This document shows positions 1-8,658 of a stretch of 64,000 bases of DNA, in pieces. Under the pieces are notes generated by a model. It ran no database searches and was not told the DNA's origin. It saw only the letters and a list, made by a program, of their open reading frames with translations. The position numbers and the translations under genes were made by a program. Position 1 is the stretch's first letter. Each line of letters opens with the position of its first letter. This DNA comes from an uncultured Verrucomicrobiota bacterium (GTDB taxonomy: Bacteria > Verrucomicrobiota > Verrucomicrobiia > Opitutales > Seribacteraceae), in the NCBI GenBank assembly GCA_902612125.1, contig CACMBV010000002.1, forward strand, positions 1 to 64,000, given 5' to 3'.

Positions 1-628
1 CACCCGTGGTGGCAAATGTACAAATCCCTAATGGAACCGACATTTCGATCTCGCCCGGACGCATGCTTACTCGTCTACCCTCCACCTCACAGTCAATAAC
101 CGACTCACCGTCAATCCATACCGTAAACTCGGCATCGGTTACCCTGAGTTTAATATCATACCATTGATGATCTTCAAAGACATAGGCATCACCGGTCTCG
201 TTTTCAGAGGCATCAAAATCATCTAGGCTGGAAATCCCAATTAATGCTCCGCCCCATCCCCCAAGGATCAAAGTCGCATGAGAATCCTTATACGGAAAGG
301 TAAGCCCACAGAAAAAATCACTCCCCATGGTACGTTTCGCCTGGAGGGTAATTTCATAATTCGATTTGGGTAGTTCCCGGCCTTTCCAGTGAAGCCCTGA
401 AAGTTCCGCTCCCATTTCAAGGACTAAGCTGCCATTTCCATCGATAAAAATCTCGCCTTTCCCCGCAAAGTCCGTTTTGGCCCAATTATCCAGATTCTTG
501 CCGTTAAAAAGAATTATGTCCGCCTTTTTTCCTGAAGGAGAGGGAGCTTGTTTGAGTCCCTCGGGGCTGGAGAAAACAAGCGTACATGACAGAACCGGTA
601 ATATAAAAATTAGAAGTGTTTTTTTCAT
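1..628 (-). CDS. DUF1080 (3-keto-disaccharide hydrolase-like) secreted protein, partial
   Basis: The reading frame starts with ATG at 628, directly after the gluconokinase stop, and runs off the window edge at base 1, so about 209 residues are visible and the C-terminus is missing. A signal peptide (MKKTLLIFILPVLSCTLVFS) is followed by a beta-sandwich with the DUF1080 hallmarks: 'LFNGKNLDNW' near residue 41, 'SNYEITLQAKR', 'HQWYDIKLRV' and 'VWIDGE'. The family has a concanavalin-like fold; members are annotated as 3-keto-glycoside hydrolases or carbohydrate binders acting outside the cytoplasm. It is the last visible gene of the minus-strand operon. The family call is firm; the substrate is unknown. 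Confidence 0.8.
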   Translation of the reverse strand, partial: MKKTLLIFILPVLSCTLVFSSPEGLKQAPSPSGKKADIILFNGKNLDNWAKTDFAGKGEIFIDGNGSLVLEMGAELSGLHWKGRELPKSNYEITLQAKRTMGSDFFCGLTFPYKDSHATLILGGWGGALIGISSLDDFDASENETGDAYVFEDHQWYDIKLRVTDAEFTVWIDGESVIDCEVEGRRVSMRPGEIEMSVPLGICTFATTG

Positions 629-1132
629 TTATGAGAAGGCTATATCCTTCAGTCTGGTTTCGATTTCTGCAATAATTTTTTGCCAACTTTGCTCAATCTT
701 AACAGAGAAGCCCTTTTCATCGGTCTGTAGGGATTCGAGGGTAGCAAGCTGATCCTCCAGTAAGGCAGGGTGGAAAAAATGACCTCTTCGGCCCTCTAAT
801 CTTTCCTGTAAAAGATCATGAGAACCAGTCAAATGGATGAAAATGGTCTGACGAGAGTGAGCTTGGAGGATATCCCGATAGGATCTTTTAAGGGCAGAGC
901 ACGCGAGAATGGTTGATCTGTCAGAACCACCGAGAAAAGCCTGTAATTCATGCAACCAAGTCAGACGATCTGCGTCCTTCAAGGGAAGGCCCCGATGCAT
1001 TTTATCTTTGTTTTGATTGGAATGAAAATCATCCCCGTCCGCAAAGCTGAAGTTTAGCTGCTTCGCCAACTTCTCCCCGATGAATGTTTTACCACAACCG
1101 GAAACACCCATCAGGATTAAAACCGTATACAC
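629..1132 (-). CDS. gntK: Gluconokinase
   Basis: A 167-residue cytoplasmic kinase that phosphorylates D-gluconate with ATP to 6-phosphogluconate, feeding the pentose phosphate or Entner-Doudoroff routes. The Walker A loop 'MGVSGCGKTFIG' lies at residues 8-19. It is followed by 'FADGDDFHSNQNKDKM' and 'PLKDADRLTWL', the substrate-side motifs of bacterial gluconokinases, and by 'CSALKRSYRD', 'FIHLTG' and 'GHFFHPALLEDQLATLE'. Length is normal for the shikimate-kinase-like GntK family. The stop codon touches the ATG of the downstream DUF1080 gene and the VOC gene lies 18 bp upstream, so translation is probably coupled within one operon. Confidence 0.9.
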   Translation of the reverse strand: MYTVLILMGVSGCGKTFIGEKLAKQLNFSFADGDDFHSNQNKDKMHRGLPLKDADRLTWLHELQAFLGGSDRSTILACSALKRSYRDILQAHSRQTIFIHLTGSHDLLQERLEGRRGHFFHPALLEDQLATLESLQTDEKGFSVKIEQSWQKIIAEIETRLKDIAFS

Positions 1133-1150
1133 TGAAAAAATGGCTGAAAC

Positions 1151-1537
1151 TTACTTGGGCTTTTCGATCACCTCGACCTCATAGCCTTCCGGAGCGTCGA
1201 CAAACGCAAAAGTCGAACCGGATGAACTTTTCGTAGGCCCGTCACTGAATTCAAAACCCACCTCTTCGATATGTTCAGCAAATTTATCCATATCTGCTAC
1301 CTCAAAAGCAAGGTGCATCAAATCTTCCTGAACCTTCACGGGACCGGAACCGGGGAAATAGGTAAGTTCAATTTCTTCATCACTGTTGGGAACTTTTAAA
1401 AAGACCAACTTGGACCCTCGGGGCGATTCATGCCTGCGGGTAACTTCCAACCCAAAAACCTTTTGGTAAAAATTGACGGTTTGTTCCAGATCACTTACCC
1501 GCATTCGGGTGTGCAAAAATTTTCGGACAATGTCCAC
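1151..1537 (-). CDS. VOC-family protein, lactoylglutathione lyase (glyoxalase I)-like
   Basis: A 128-residue single-domain vicinal-oxygen-chelate protein. The two beta-alpha-beta-beta-beta modules carry the expected metal ligands of glyoxalase I: His in 'FLHTRMRVSDLE', Glu in 'EIELTYFPG', His in 'EDLMHLAFEV' and Glu in 'GYEVEVIEKP'. Glyoxalase I isomerises the methylglyoxal-glutathione hemithioacetal to S-lactoylglutathione. All four ligands being present supports a real GloA-type enzyme rather than a dioxygenase or resistance protein. It sits between an ExbD gene and gluconokinase on the same strand, so it is co-transcribed with functions to which it has no obvious link. Confidence 0.8.
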   Translation of the reverse strand: MDIVRKFLHTRMRVSDLEQTVNFYQKVFGLEVTRRHESPRGSKLVFLKVPNSDEEIELTYFPGSGPVKVQEDLMHLAFEVADMDKFAEHIEEVGFEFSDGPTKSSSGSTFAFVDAPEGYEVEVIEKPK

Positions 1538-1556
1538 CTGGCGGGAAGTTCCCCCC

Positions 1557-2018
1557 TTAGGGAATCATTAGCGAGACTTTATCGATATTGGCCGCACTGC
1601 ATGCATTCAAAATGCTGACAAAGGTTTGGTGATCAGACAAGCCATCCGTTTCAATCTCCACTTTCAGCTCCGCCTCCTCCTTACTTTTTTGTCCTGTTTG
1701 AATGAGGGTGTCCCGGAGTTTCTTCGTGTTCGAAAGGTTGGTGATTAGTTGGGTAAGTTCAAAAGGATCATCCACCGGTATGGGAGAGCCGTTCAAAGTT
1801 ATCGTACCATCCGAAAGGGAGTTGATTTTTGCACTATCCATGGGGGTAATGCTGTCATTGCTCTGGGGCTTACCCGGGAGTTGAAATGAAAGCTGTGATT
1901 CGGGTTGAACCAGCATGGTCGTAACCATAAAATATATAAGGAGCAGAAATGTAACATCAATCATGGGGGTGAGATCAACTTCATCGACATCCCCTAAAAT
2001 TTTCCTGAAAGCTTCCAT
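1557..2018 (-). CDS. ExbD/TolR-type biopolymer transport protein (second copy)
   Basis: A 153-residue inner-membrane protein with one N-terminal transmembrane helix and a periplasmic domain. The diagnostic motif 'VDLTPMIDVTFLLLIYFMVT' holds the membrane Asp that carries protons in ExbD/TolR/MotB stators. The remaining ~115 residues form the periplasmic domain. It lies 11 bp after another ExbD gene and downstream of an ExbB gene, so the three together make a proton-driven stator. Two different ExbD subunits per ExbB is a recurrent arrangement in this bacterial group. The protein powered is unknown, because no TonB or TolA gene is adjacent. Confidence 0.88.
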   Translation of the reverse strand: MEAFRKILGDVDEVDLTPMIDVTFLLLIYFMVTTMLVQPESQLSFQLPGKPQSNDSITPMDSAKINSLSDGTITLNGSPIPVDDPFELTQLITNLSNTKKLRDTLIQTGQKSKEEAELKVEIETDGLSDHQTFVSILNACSAANIDKVSLMIP

Positions 2019-2029
2019 GAAAAGCCAGA

Positions 2030-2446
2030 TTACTCAGGTCTTTCCAGGGCGTTGATGACAACCTTGGACTTTTGACTCGCACCCCCGATTGCCCGGTAAA
2101 CGTCAAACATTACCGACTGGGGAACGGAACCATCCGCCCGCACCGTGGTGGGTTTGTTCGGATCTCGGGCAATTACTTTAGGTATGCTTCTAAAGTCAAT
2201 CGGACGCTCACCATCATAAGGCACCTGACCTAATTCAGGAGAATCTTTAATTGTAAACATGTTACTTGGTTCGGGAGTTTCCACCAACTTGGCATTCTTA
2301 GCCACAGGCATGTTTTCCAACTTCATATATCTTTCTGAAATTTTATTGGCCACCACCATGAAAAAGACAATCAAAAGGAAGACCACATCGATCATGGGAG
2401 TAAGATCAGGACTATCGTTGGAGGCGGGTGGCTCGAATCCTTTCAT
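2030..2446 (-). CDS. ExbD/TolR-type biopolymer transport protein (first copy)
   Basis: A 138-residue ExbD-like protein. A Pro/Asp-containing N-terminus is followed by the membrane helix 'PDLTPMIDVVFLLIVFFMVV' with the conserved proton-carrying Asp near residue 20. The periplasmic part includes 'PTTVRADGSVPQSVMFDVYR', which resembles the second half of ExbD domains ('I.AD....Y..V..V'). It is translated downstream of the MotA/TolQ/ExbB gene and 11 bp upstream of a second ExbD. It differs in sequence from that second copy, so the two are paralogues that probably form a hetero-stator rather than a recent duplication. Confidence 0.88.
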   Translation of the reverse strand: MKGFEPPASNDSPDLTPMIDVVFLLIVFFMVVANKISERYMKLENMPVAKNAKLVETPEPSNMFTIKDSPELGQVPYDGERPIDFRSIPKVIARDPNKPTTVRADGSVPQSVMFDVYRAIGGASQKSKVVINALERPE

Positions 2447-2498
2447 GAAACGGAAGAGAAATTACAGTAGGTCTGATGGAAAGAGTTTCCGGGGAAAC

Positions 2499-3320
2499 TT
2501 AAGCGGTCGGGGGAGCCTCAGGAGCAACCATTCCTTCTTCTGCTTCCTCCTCATAATATTCGCCTTCCACTTCCCCTTCGGCATCGAATCCTCCCCGGGC
2601 TGCCCGTACCAAGGTAAAAACCATGTCTCCTGCGGTTTGATTGACCGCGGCTGCAATGTTACCAAATTTGGTTTTAAAAAGAAAATAGGCAATCAAGGTG
2701 GGAATCGCCACAACCAGACCGGCAGCGGTGGTCCAAAGTGCACTACCAATATTTCCGGCCATCTGCTGGCTTGAATCGCCTCCCATGCCCGCCTCCGCCA
2801 GGACATTGAAGGCCCCGATCATACCACTGACCGTTCCAAGCAGTCCGATCATTGGGGCGATGGATCCAATGGTGTTTAACATGTTGATCCAGGTAAATGG
2901 TTTAGCCAGTTCCAATCCGGAGACTTCCTCCAGCCCCTTTTCTATGGATTCAATATCCAGTTCATCATCTTGAATCCTCTCGAGACCGCCCTTTAAAACG
3001 GCGGTGACGGGTAACTTATACTGGTCACACAACGCTTTCGCCCCTTCGATGTTTAACCCCTGTAGTTCCTGCATAATTGGCTGGATGACATCGTCCTTGA
3101 TGAAGGCCTTCCTGCGAATGGCGATGGTATTGTATATAATCAGCGTGAAGCCTCCAATCACCATAATCGCGAATGGTGCAATGAAGATGCCAAGAGAATC
3201 AACAAGTTGATCCCCAAAACTTTTGGTTTGGGCTTGGGCAACAGAGACAAGTAAGTCGGGGCATAACAAGGCAAAGCAGATTAGGAGGGTGTAAAGGGTG
3301 CGTGAGTTTCCGGATTTCAT
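2499..3320 (-). CDS. MotA/TolQ/ExbB proton-channel family protein
   Basis: A 273-residue inner-membrane protein. An N-terminal signal-like segment ending 'VSVAQAQ' precedes three transmembrane helices (about residues 40-64, 150-175 and 190-215). The ExbB signature is present: 'TWINMLNTIGSIAPMIGLLGTVSGMIGAF' region followed by 'SALWTTAAGLVVAIPTLIAY'. The C-terminus is an unusual acidic tail ('EGEYYEEEAEEG') ending 'APEAPPTA'. It is the proton-channel partner of the two ExbD proteins that follow. The operon context, with three exported TPR proteins upstream, suggests it energises an envelope process rather than classical TonB transport. Confidence 0.9.
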   Translation of the reverse strand: MKSGNSRTLYTLLICFALLCPDLLVSVAQAQTKSFGDQLVDSLGIFIAPFAIMVIGGFTLIIYNTIAIRRKAFIKDDVIQPIMQELQGLNIEGAKALCDQYKLPVTAVLKGGLERIQDDELDIESIEKGLEEVSGLELAKPFTWINMLNTIGSIAPMIGLLGTVSGMIGAFNVLAEAGMGGDSSQQMAGNIGSALWTTAAGLVVAIPTLIAYFLFKTKFGNIAAAVNQTAGDMVFTLVRAARGGFDAEGEVEGEYYEEEAEEGMVAPEAPPTA

Positions 3321-3389
3321 AAATGTTATTTTTGTAATGAATAGAAAGTCTTAAAATTTATTTCAGGTCAATAGCAGGATTTCAAATGT

Positions 3390-4622
3390 TTAAGCCGGGG
3401 GAGGTAAATTAGCCATACTTTCCTGGCTTTGTTTTTCCCACTTGGTGGATTTATAAAATATCATCACCTGTCTGTAAACATTACGGGCTGCTTCATGAAG
3501 TTCCAGGTTCTCATACGCTTCTGCGGCCATAATCAAGGACTCAGGGACCCATTCCAATCCGACCCGGGCGGTGACGATCCCCTCCGTCACTTCCAAAACG
3601 GACTGACGATAATATTCCGCGGATTTTACCTGATCACCCGCGGCTTCGTATTGCCGGGCGTATTGAACCCGGATTAGGGAGCGGATTAGCTTGTAAAGGG
3701 AGTATTCATTTGTCCTGCGGGCTGGAGGGTTTTCGTCGATTTTTTTTATCGATTGCAGGGCGGTGTTAAACATCTTTCCCGCGGCGGCGGCATATTTTTT
3801 ATCTCTTGCCGCATATTTACTGTAAGTTTCATACAGTTTTACATAACAGTAAATTGGCCATAACTGTAGAATTGTTTTATAGGGACTGTTAACGGATCTC
3901 GAAACAATCGGTCCCAGTCTGGCGTATTCGGTTATTGCCTCATTGTACAGGCCCTGATCCCGAAGAGAATTTGCGAGACGCAAATAGGATGCGTGATCGC
4001 CACTGTCGTCCCTAATTTGTACCCGCTGTAAAAGTGCCCTGGCCGTTTTGGCAGATTTAGGATTCTTGATGATCAATTTTCCCGCCAAATCGAGGGAAGC
4101 TTCGGAGAATTCCCGATATCCAAATTCGTCAAGCTTGGATAAATTTAAACGGGCTAAAATATAGAAAGCCTCGTTGAGTTGGTCCATTCCCAATAAAGCC
4201 TGTACATAATTCAAGCAGGCATCATGGATTGGGAAGTATTCGAAAGGTATTTCCACATACCGGAGTAATTTATAAATAACCGGACGCACGGCTGTGAGTA
4301 ATCTCGGGTCGTATTGCTCATTTGCCAGTCTGCTCATCGCCGCTCTTTCCGATGCCGGCCAATCGTAGGTGAATCCTTTGATATTCTGACGCTGCAAGCC
4401 CCTGAGTTCCAACTGGACTTTGGCGGTCCCCTGTTTGGCGAAAATGATTCCCTTCGAAGGATCCACTCCCAACAGGCTCATCGGCTGGGCTTTCATACCA
4501 TAGTAGACCTTTACGGGCAACTCTCCCGCATGTACCGCAAAATAATCCTGATTCCCCTGCCCCTGTGTAAATCCGCAAAGAACAAGATATAGAAAAAGAT
4601 TTCTGAAGATATTTATTTTCAT
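3390..4622 (-). CDS. Secreted TPR-repeat protein, function unknown
   Basis: A 410-residue protein with an N-terminal signal peptide (residues 1-22, ending 'FTQGQG'). It is mostly alpha-helical, with TPR-like pairs such as 'HASYLRLANSLRDQGLYNEA' and 'KSAEYYRQSVLEV...PESLIMAAEAYENLELHEAARNVYRQV'. TPR proteins are scaffolds for protein-protein contacts. Its ATG overlaps the stop of the upstream TPR lipoprotein (ATGA, 4619-4622) and the ExbB gene follows after about 70 bp, so it is translationally coupled to an envelope module. It is probably periplasmic. No enzymatic motif was seen. Confidence 0.72.
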   Translation of the reverse strand: MKINIFRNLFLYLVLCGFTQGQGNQDYFAVHAGELPVKVYYGMKAQPMSLLGVDPSKGIIFAKQGTAKVQLELRGLQRQNIKGFTYDWPASERAAMSRLANEQYDPRLLTAVRPVIYKLLRYVEIPFEYFPIHDACLNYVQALLGMDQLNEAFYILARLNLSKLDEFGYREFSEASLDLAGKLIIKNPKSAKTARALLQRVQIRDDSGDHASYLRLANSLRDQGLYNEAITEYARLGPIVSRSVNSPYKTILQLWPIYCYVKLYETYSKYAARDKKYAAAAGKMFNTALQSIKKIDENPPARRTNEYSLYKLIRSLIRVQYARQYEAAGDQVKSAEYYRQSVLEVTEGIVTARVGLEWVPESLIMAAEAYENLELHEAARNVYRQVMIFYKSTKWEKQSQESMANLPPPA

Positions 4623-6817
4623 TCCAAATAATTTCTTTGCCAGTCGGCATATTGTTTTTCAATTCCTGAAATTTGATCAACCAAGCCCGCCTGCTCATAG
4701 CAACGGATGGCCTGCTCAAAAGACTTTGGCACCCATTTTTGCGCGGATGGAAAGCTTAAGGTCGTCTCCAAATAATAGAAGCCGGCAGCCCCCCAGTCCT
4801 TGATTTCTTTTCTGCATTCTCCCATCATGTAGGAGGATTCAGCCTTGAGTTCAATGCCGGCACCTTCCCCGTTCCTAACTTCCTGAAAGGCTGTTTCCGC
4901 TTTTTTGTAGAGTTCTTCTTCTTTGGTGGACTTGGCTGCCTCATAAAAGGAGTTTCCCATCCTCATACGGGCGTCGTTGGCATTTTCATGCCAGGAGGAA
5001 TTATTCAAGGCCGATTCATAATGAAAAGCAGCTCCCTGAAAGTCTTTATTTTTTTCTTTTGCCTGCCCAAGTAGGTAATTGGCATCGAACAGAAATTCAC
5101 CGCCAGCCTCCCCGTAGTTTTCGACGAGACGTTCCATGGCTGCGACCGCATCTTCGATTGAATTTTGGGCAATCATTTTTTCCGCCATCCAAACCAAAAC
5201 ACCTGGGCTTGCCGCGGGGAAGTCACTCCTTTGCGGGTTGTAGCTACCCGCTGCCGAACTCGAACCAATTTGATCGAGAATAAACCTCATCCGCAACTCC
5301 AGCGGTTTTTTTCCCGATGCTGCAGCATCCTGCAATAACTTACTGAAGACTTTTTCAGGAGATATATCACTGGGAAAATTATCAAGAAAGCCTTGATAAC
5401 GGTTGAGGTAGCCCTCGAATTGAGCCTTGTGCGTATCACTGGTGAAAACTGCGGTTCTGGACTTGACCAGTTCCGTCATTACCTCGTTATCAATCCCCGG
5501 AAATTCAGTGTTTAAAAAGGGGAGTAATTTTTTACGATCCCTTAAAATTTCTTCAAGGGTGCCCTCGTGGGTTTCCTCGATACCAGCCCGGTTGACATAG
5601 CTAAAGGAAACCATACTGGTGGGAGATCCGAGTAATTTGAGTAATCGGAGAGTATTCCCGTACAAAATATCGTACTCTGCATATTTCTTGGCGTATTTCT
5701 TGAGCAAGGCGTCAACCCCGGCATTGGACGGATCGTTCCCAAATTTTTCGATATTATCGTAATACATTTTCAGCATTTCAGAAGGACGCCCCAGTTCCTC
5801 GCAGGCGAAACCAACCTTTTCCGTAGCTTCCGATAAACGTGCACCCTCTTTGTCGGCAAAATTTTGCTGATAATCCCGGTAAAGTTTTTCAATTTGAGAA
5901 AAAGCTTCGAAGGTAGCCAGTTCGAAAAGCTCGCCGTAGTCCAGGGCACCATCCTTGTTCGAATCGTACTCCACAAATGGCTTGGTGGTGTTCAAATCTC
6001 CCGCTTCAAATTCGTTTTTCTGGAGAGTCTCATCTTGATTACCGTCGAACTTGTAATAAAAATTGACCATCCCTTCCGGGTTCTCGGCGACTCTCTCCAA
6101 AAGTCCTCCTTCATTGAAAGTGGCATCCGATATTAAGCCCATATCCTCGGAGTTCCGGCGGACCATTTCGTAGTTTTTCCGGGCATTGGAAATCTGATCG
6201 TACGATGGTTGATCATCCGGACCCACTTCACTGATGGCCAGGTCCCCAAGACTCAGATATACCTCCGCAACCAATTTGTCATCCGGAAAATCCATCGCGA
6301 ATTGCTCAAATAATCGTATTGCATTTTTATTATCCTTGGAGCCTTGAAAAGCCACCGCCAGCCTGAAGGTTGCGTCCTTGGCATACTCCTCGTCCGGATA
6401 AAAGCGGGCTTTTCCCCCATTTTGCCAGTCGTCATTGATGGAGGCTTTTCCAAGCGAGATGACTTTCCCCCCGCCGGTTTTATCGGTTATTTTCCAGACG
6501 GCTCCATCAAACCACAGGGAAAAGCCTTCCTGGTTTTCATAGACCGGCTGTCCATTTTTCTCTTCGCCAGTGGGCAAATAAACTCCGTTTGGGTTTGGAA
6601 CCACTTTCTCCTCTTCCTTCTCCGCCCTTTCAATCCCTCTGGCACCCGAATCTTGATCTACCCTAGCTTCCGCCACAGGTGATGCCATTTCGCTATCCGT
6701 TTCTACAGTTGAATCGTCTGCTGCTTTTTCACTTACTTCCTCCTCTCCTCCACAGGAAGCAAGCAGAAATATGACCGAGGTTATGGATGAATAGATGAGA
6801 AATTTACAAAAGATCAT
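4619..6817 (-). CDS. TPR-repeat lipoprotein with an EF-hand pair
   Basis: A 732-residue protein starting with a lipoprotein signal: hydrophobic segment 'SSITSVIFLLASCGGEE' with the lipobox Cys near residue 22, then an acidic, probably disordered stretch to about residue 70. A short 'LWFDGAVWKITD' motif follows, then TPR/tetratricopeptide-like helices to the end ('ATFRLAVAFQGSKDNKNAIR', 'GNSFYEAAKSTKEEELYKKA', 'AESSYMMGECRKEIKDWGAA'). Around residues 256-300 two EF-hand loops are readable: 'DGNQDETLQKNEF' and 'DSNKDGALDYGEL', with Asp/Asn at positions 1, 3 and 5 and Glu at 12. It is likely anchored in the outer or inner membrane facing the periplasm. Calcium binding is inference. Confidence 0.75.
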   Translation of the reverse strand: MIFCKFLIYSSITSVIFLLASCGGEEEVSEKAADDSTVETDSEMASPVAEARVDQDSGARGIERAEKEEEKVVPNPNGVYLPTGEEKNGQPVYENQEGFSLWFDGAVWKITDKTGGGKVISLGKASINDDWQNGGKARFYPDEEYAKDATFRLAVAFQGSKDNKNAIRLFEQFAMDFPDDKLVAEVYLSLGDLAISEVGPDDQPSYDQISNARKNYEMVRRNSEDMGLISDATFNEGGLLERVAENPEGMVNFYYKFDGNQDETLQKNEFEAGDLNTTKPFVEYDSNKDGALDYGELFELATFEAFSQIEKLYRDYQQNFADKEGARLSEATEKVGFACEELGRPSEMLKMYYDNIEKFGNDPSNAGVDALLKKYAKKYAEYDILYGNTLRLLKLLGSPTSMVSFSYVNRAGIEETHEGTLEEILRDRKKLLPFLNTEFPGIDNEVMTELVKSRTAVFTSDTHKAQFEGYLNRYQGFLDNFPSDISPEKVFSKLLQDAAASGKKPLELRMRFILDQIGSSSAAGSYNPQRSDFPAASPGVLVWMAEKMIAQNSIEDAVAAMERLVENYGEAGGEFLFDANYLLGQAKEKNKDFQGAAFHYESALNNSSWHENANDARMRMGNSFYEAAKSTKEEELYKKAETAFQEVRNGEGAGIELKAESSYMMGECRKEIKDWGAAGFYYLETTLSFPSAQKWVPKSFEQAIRCYEQAGLVDQISGIEKQYADWQRNYLE

Positions 6818-6819
6818 TT

Positions 6820-8571
6820 TTATTCTCCAAGAGAGTCAGCCTCATCATAAGTTGCCAGCCCACCATCGTCCAGTGGTAATCCTTCCACATTTACCCCCAC
6901 CACAGCGGACAACATGGGTTTAGCTTCATCAAAACGGCCGGTGGCTAAAAGTGCCAGTCCACTCATGTAGTGAGCGGTGGGCATACCCGGGCTATTGCGA
7001 AACTCCGGACGGTTCACAAATCCTTTTTTCGAATTCATGACTCCGTTCTCATAACCGGCAAACTTGGTTAACAGGTCATCATACCTGCGATTACCAAAAT
7101 AGACAGCTCCCATCATATTAACGAAGTCACGGGCATACTTATGGTCAGGCATCACTGTAAGAAAATCATCACACAAGGCAAAGAACCTCTCATAATATTG
7201 AGCAGACTGTTCCTTGGCCCTGGAGGCTCGCTCTTTATCAATCGTAGACATCGCAGTCTGCAGACTGGCAGCCACTCTTCTCAGATTATCCGCCTGCAAG
7301 CGATAAGCGTTGCACATAATGAAAGTTACATCAGGTCTGAACTTCTTCCATTCTTTATTTTTGAGATATAATTCACCCAGCTCAATCGACTTATCCCGAA
7401 ACTTAACCGTGTTCGCGGAGGCAAAGGCCGCGTAGAGAAAATTTTCCACCATCTCATGTTCAGGAAAATCATTGAACAACCAGTAAAACCCCCAAAAGGA
7501 TTCCCAGTCCCTTTTCGTAGCCTGAAAGTTGTCTGCTTTTCTCCATCTTAGGGTGGTGGTAAAGGATGGAGTATCCTCGGCTAATTTTAGATGACCCTTG
7601 GCACTGGTCTGTTTCATGGCCAGTTCGTTGATCTTATCCTTTAGAATTTCCAGTCTTCTCTTGGGTAATCCCTGTCCTCGCAGCTGAACAAATTGCTCGA
7701 GTCTTTTTAGTTCCGTTTCCAGTCTCTTTTGTCTTTCCGTGTAATACACGACAATTTCCTCGGTTGTCATGGTGAGTGAATAAAAAAGGGACGCTTCCAC
7801 ATGCCTCTCTTCCTCCTTCAGCTGCTGTGCACCCTGCATCAAATTAACATTGAGTCTAAGATCATAACGGGCAGGTGTATCTCCGGATAAGCGGGGTAAT
7901 AGGGGGAAAACCTCATCAATGCGTTTTGTCTGAACAAACATTTCCGTCAGGCAGGAGACGGCATAGGCAGCCCGGTCCTCATCTTTGGCCGCATCGGCAA
8001 ACTTGAGCAGTTCACGAAAAGCGGGTTCCCCCTTGGCCCATTCCTGTTCAATGTGATAACATTGAGCCTTGCCATGATAAAGGTTGAGTAGCTCACTCCT
8101 TTTCACGATTTGCTTGCGGTAAGGCTGTGCGGGATCGAGCAGGGTTTCAATGACACGGGCAGCCTCTCTCCATTCTTGCAAGGAACGCAGGCAATCCGTC
8201 CTTTTCTGCATGGCCATAACTGCTTTGGGATCCTTTGGAAATTTCTCCGCAAAAAAACCGAACGCCTTGGCCGCCTTGATGATAAATTCCTTATCCCCCA
8301 CTTTCGCAAAACTTTGCAAATATCCGATACCCCGGACGAATCCAAATTGCTGGAGGATTTTTTCTACCGCCGGATCTTTTTCGTCCTCAAATCGAACTTC
8401 AAGCTCGTCCAGAAAAGGAGATGCTCCGGCAAAATCACCCTTCCCGATCATGCTTTGAGCATTTTCAATAACCTGCCTAAGGGGCATATCAGATGGATTC
8501 TGTCCTTGAAGCGGAAACGAACAGAGGAAAATCGTTAAAAGAAGGACAACGGGCTCGTAAAGTAAACGCAT
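6820..8571 (-). CDS. Secreted TPR-repeat protein heading the ExbB/ExbD operon
   Basis: A 583-residue protein with a signal peptide (residues 1-23, 'VVLLLTIFLCSFPLQGQ') and repeated helical pairs, for example 'ENAQSMIGKGDFAGASPFLDEL', 'MSGLALLATGRFDEAKPMLS' and 'HYMSGLALLATGRFDEA', which fit TPR consensus positions. A coiled-coil-like basic/acidic region lies near residues 255-320. It starts the minus-strand run whose following genes are two more TPR proteins and the ExbB/ExbD genes, with a 2-bp gap to the next. No catalytic motif was seen; a periplasmic scaffold role is inferred from signal peptide, repeats and context. Confidence 0.72.
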   Translation of the reverse strand: MRLLYEPVVLLLTIFLCSFPLQGQNPSDMPLRQVIENAQSMIGKGDFAGASPFLDELEVRFEDEKDPAVEKILQQFGFVRGIGYLQSFAKVGDKEFIIKAAKAFGFFAEKFPKDPKAVMAMQKRTDCLRSLQEWREAARVIETLLDPAQPYRKQIVKRSELLNLYHGKAQCYHIEQEWAKGEPAFRELLKFADAAKDEDRAAYAVSCLTEMFVQTKRIDEVFPLLPRLSGDTPARYDLRLNVNLMQGAQQLKEEERHVEASLFYSLTMTTEEIVVYYTERQKRLETELKRLEQFVQLRGQGLPKRRLEILKDKINELAMKQTSAKGHLKLAEDTPSFTTTLRWRKADNFQATKRDWESFWGFYWLFNDFPEHEMVENFLYAAFASANTVKFRDKSIELGELYLKNKEWKKFRPDVTFIMCNAYRLQADNLRRVAASLQTAMSTIDKERASRAKEQSAQYYERFFALCDDFLTVMPDHKYARDFVNMMGAVYFGNRRYDDLLTKFAGYENGVMNSKKGFVNRPEFRNSPGMPTAHYMSGLALLATGRFDEAKPMLSAVVGVNVEGLPLDDGGLATYDEADSLGE

Positions 8572-8640
8572 GATTTTGTGTGGGGTGGGTTTGATTAAAG
8601 ATACCTAGATCATTCCCGCAAGACTATTTTTGGCAGCAAG

Positions 8641-8646
8641 ATTATA
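8641..8646 (-). promoter_or_regulatory. Candidate -10 element for the TPR/ExbBD operon
   Basis: On the minus strand a perfect TATAAT lies 70 bp upstream of the 583-residue TPR protein start, in the gap after the oppF-like stop. No good -35 hexamer is seen at 16-18 bp, so this is a weak call. Confidence 0.3.
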
Positions 8647-8658
8647 CTCTAAATTCAT

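Noticed and set aside
2462-2692. Open frame on the minus strand inside the ExbB gene, 76 codons
   Set aside because: Overlaps the conserved ExbB coding region in another frame; composition shows no family feature.
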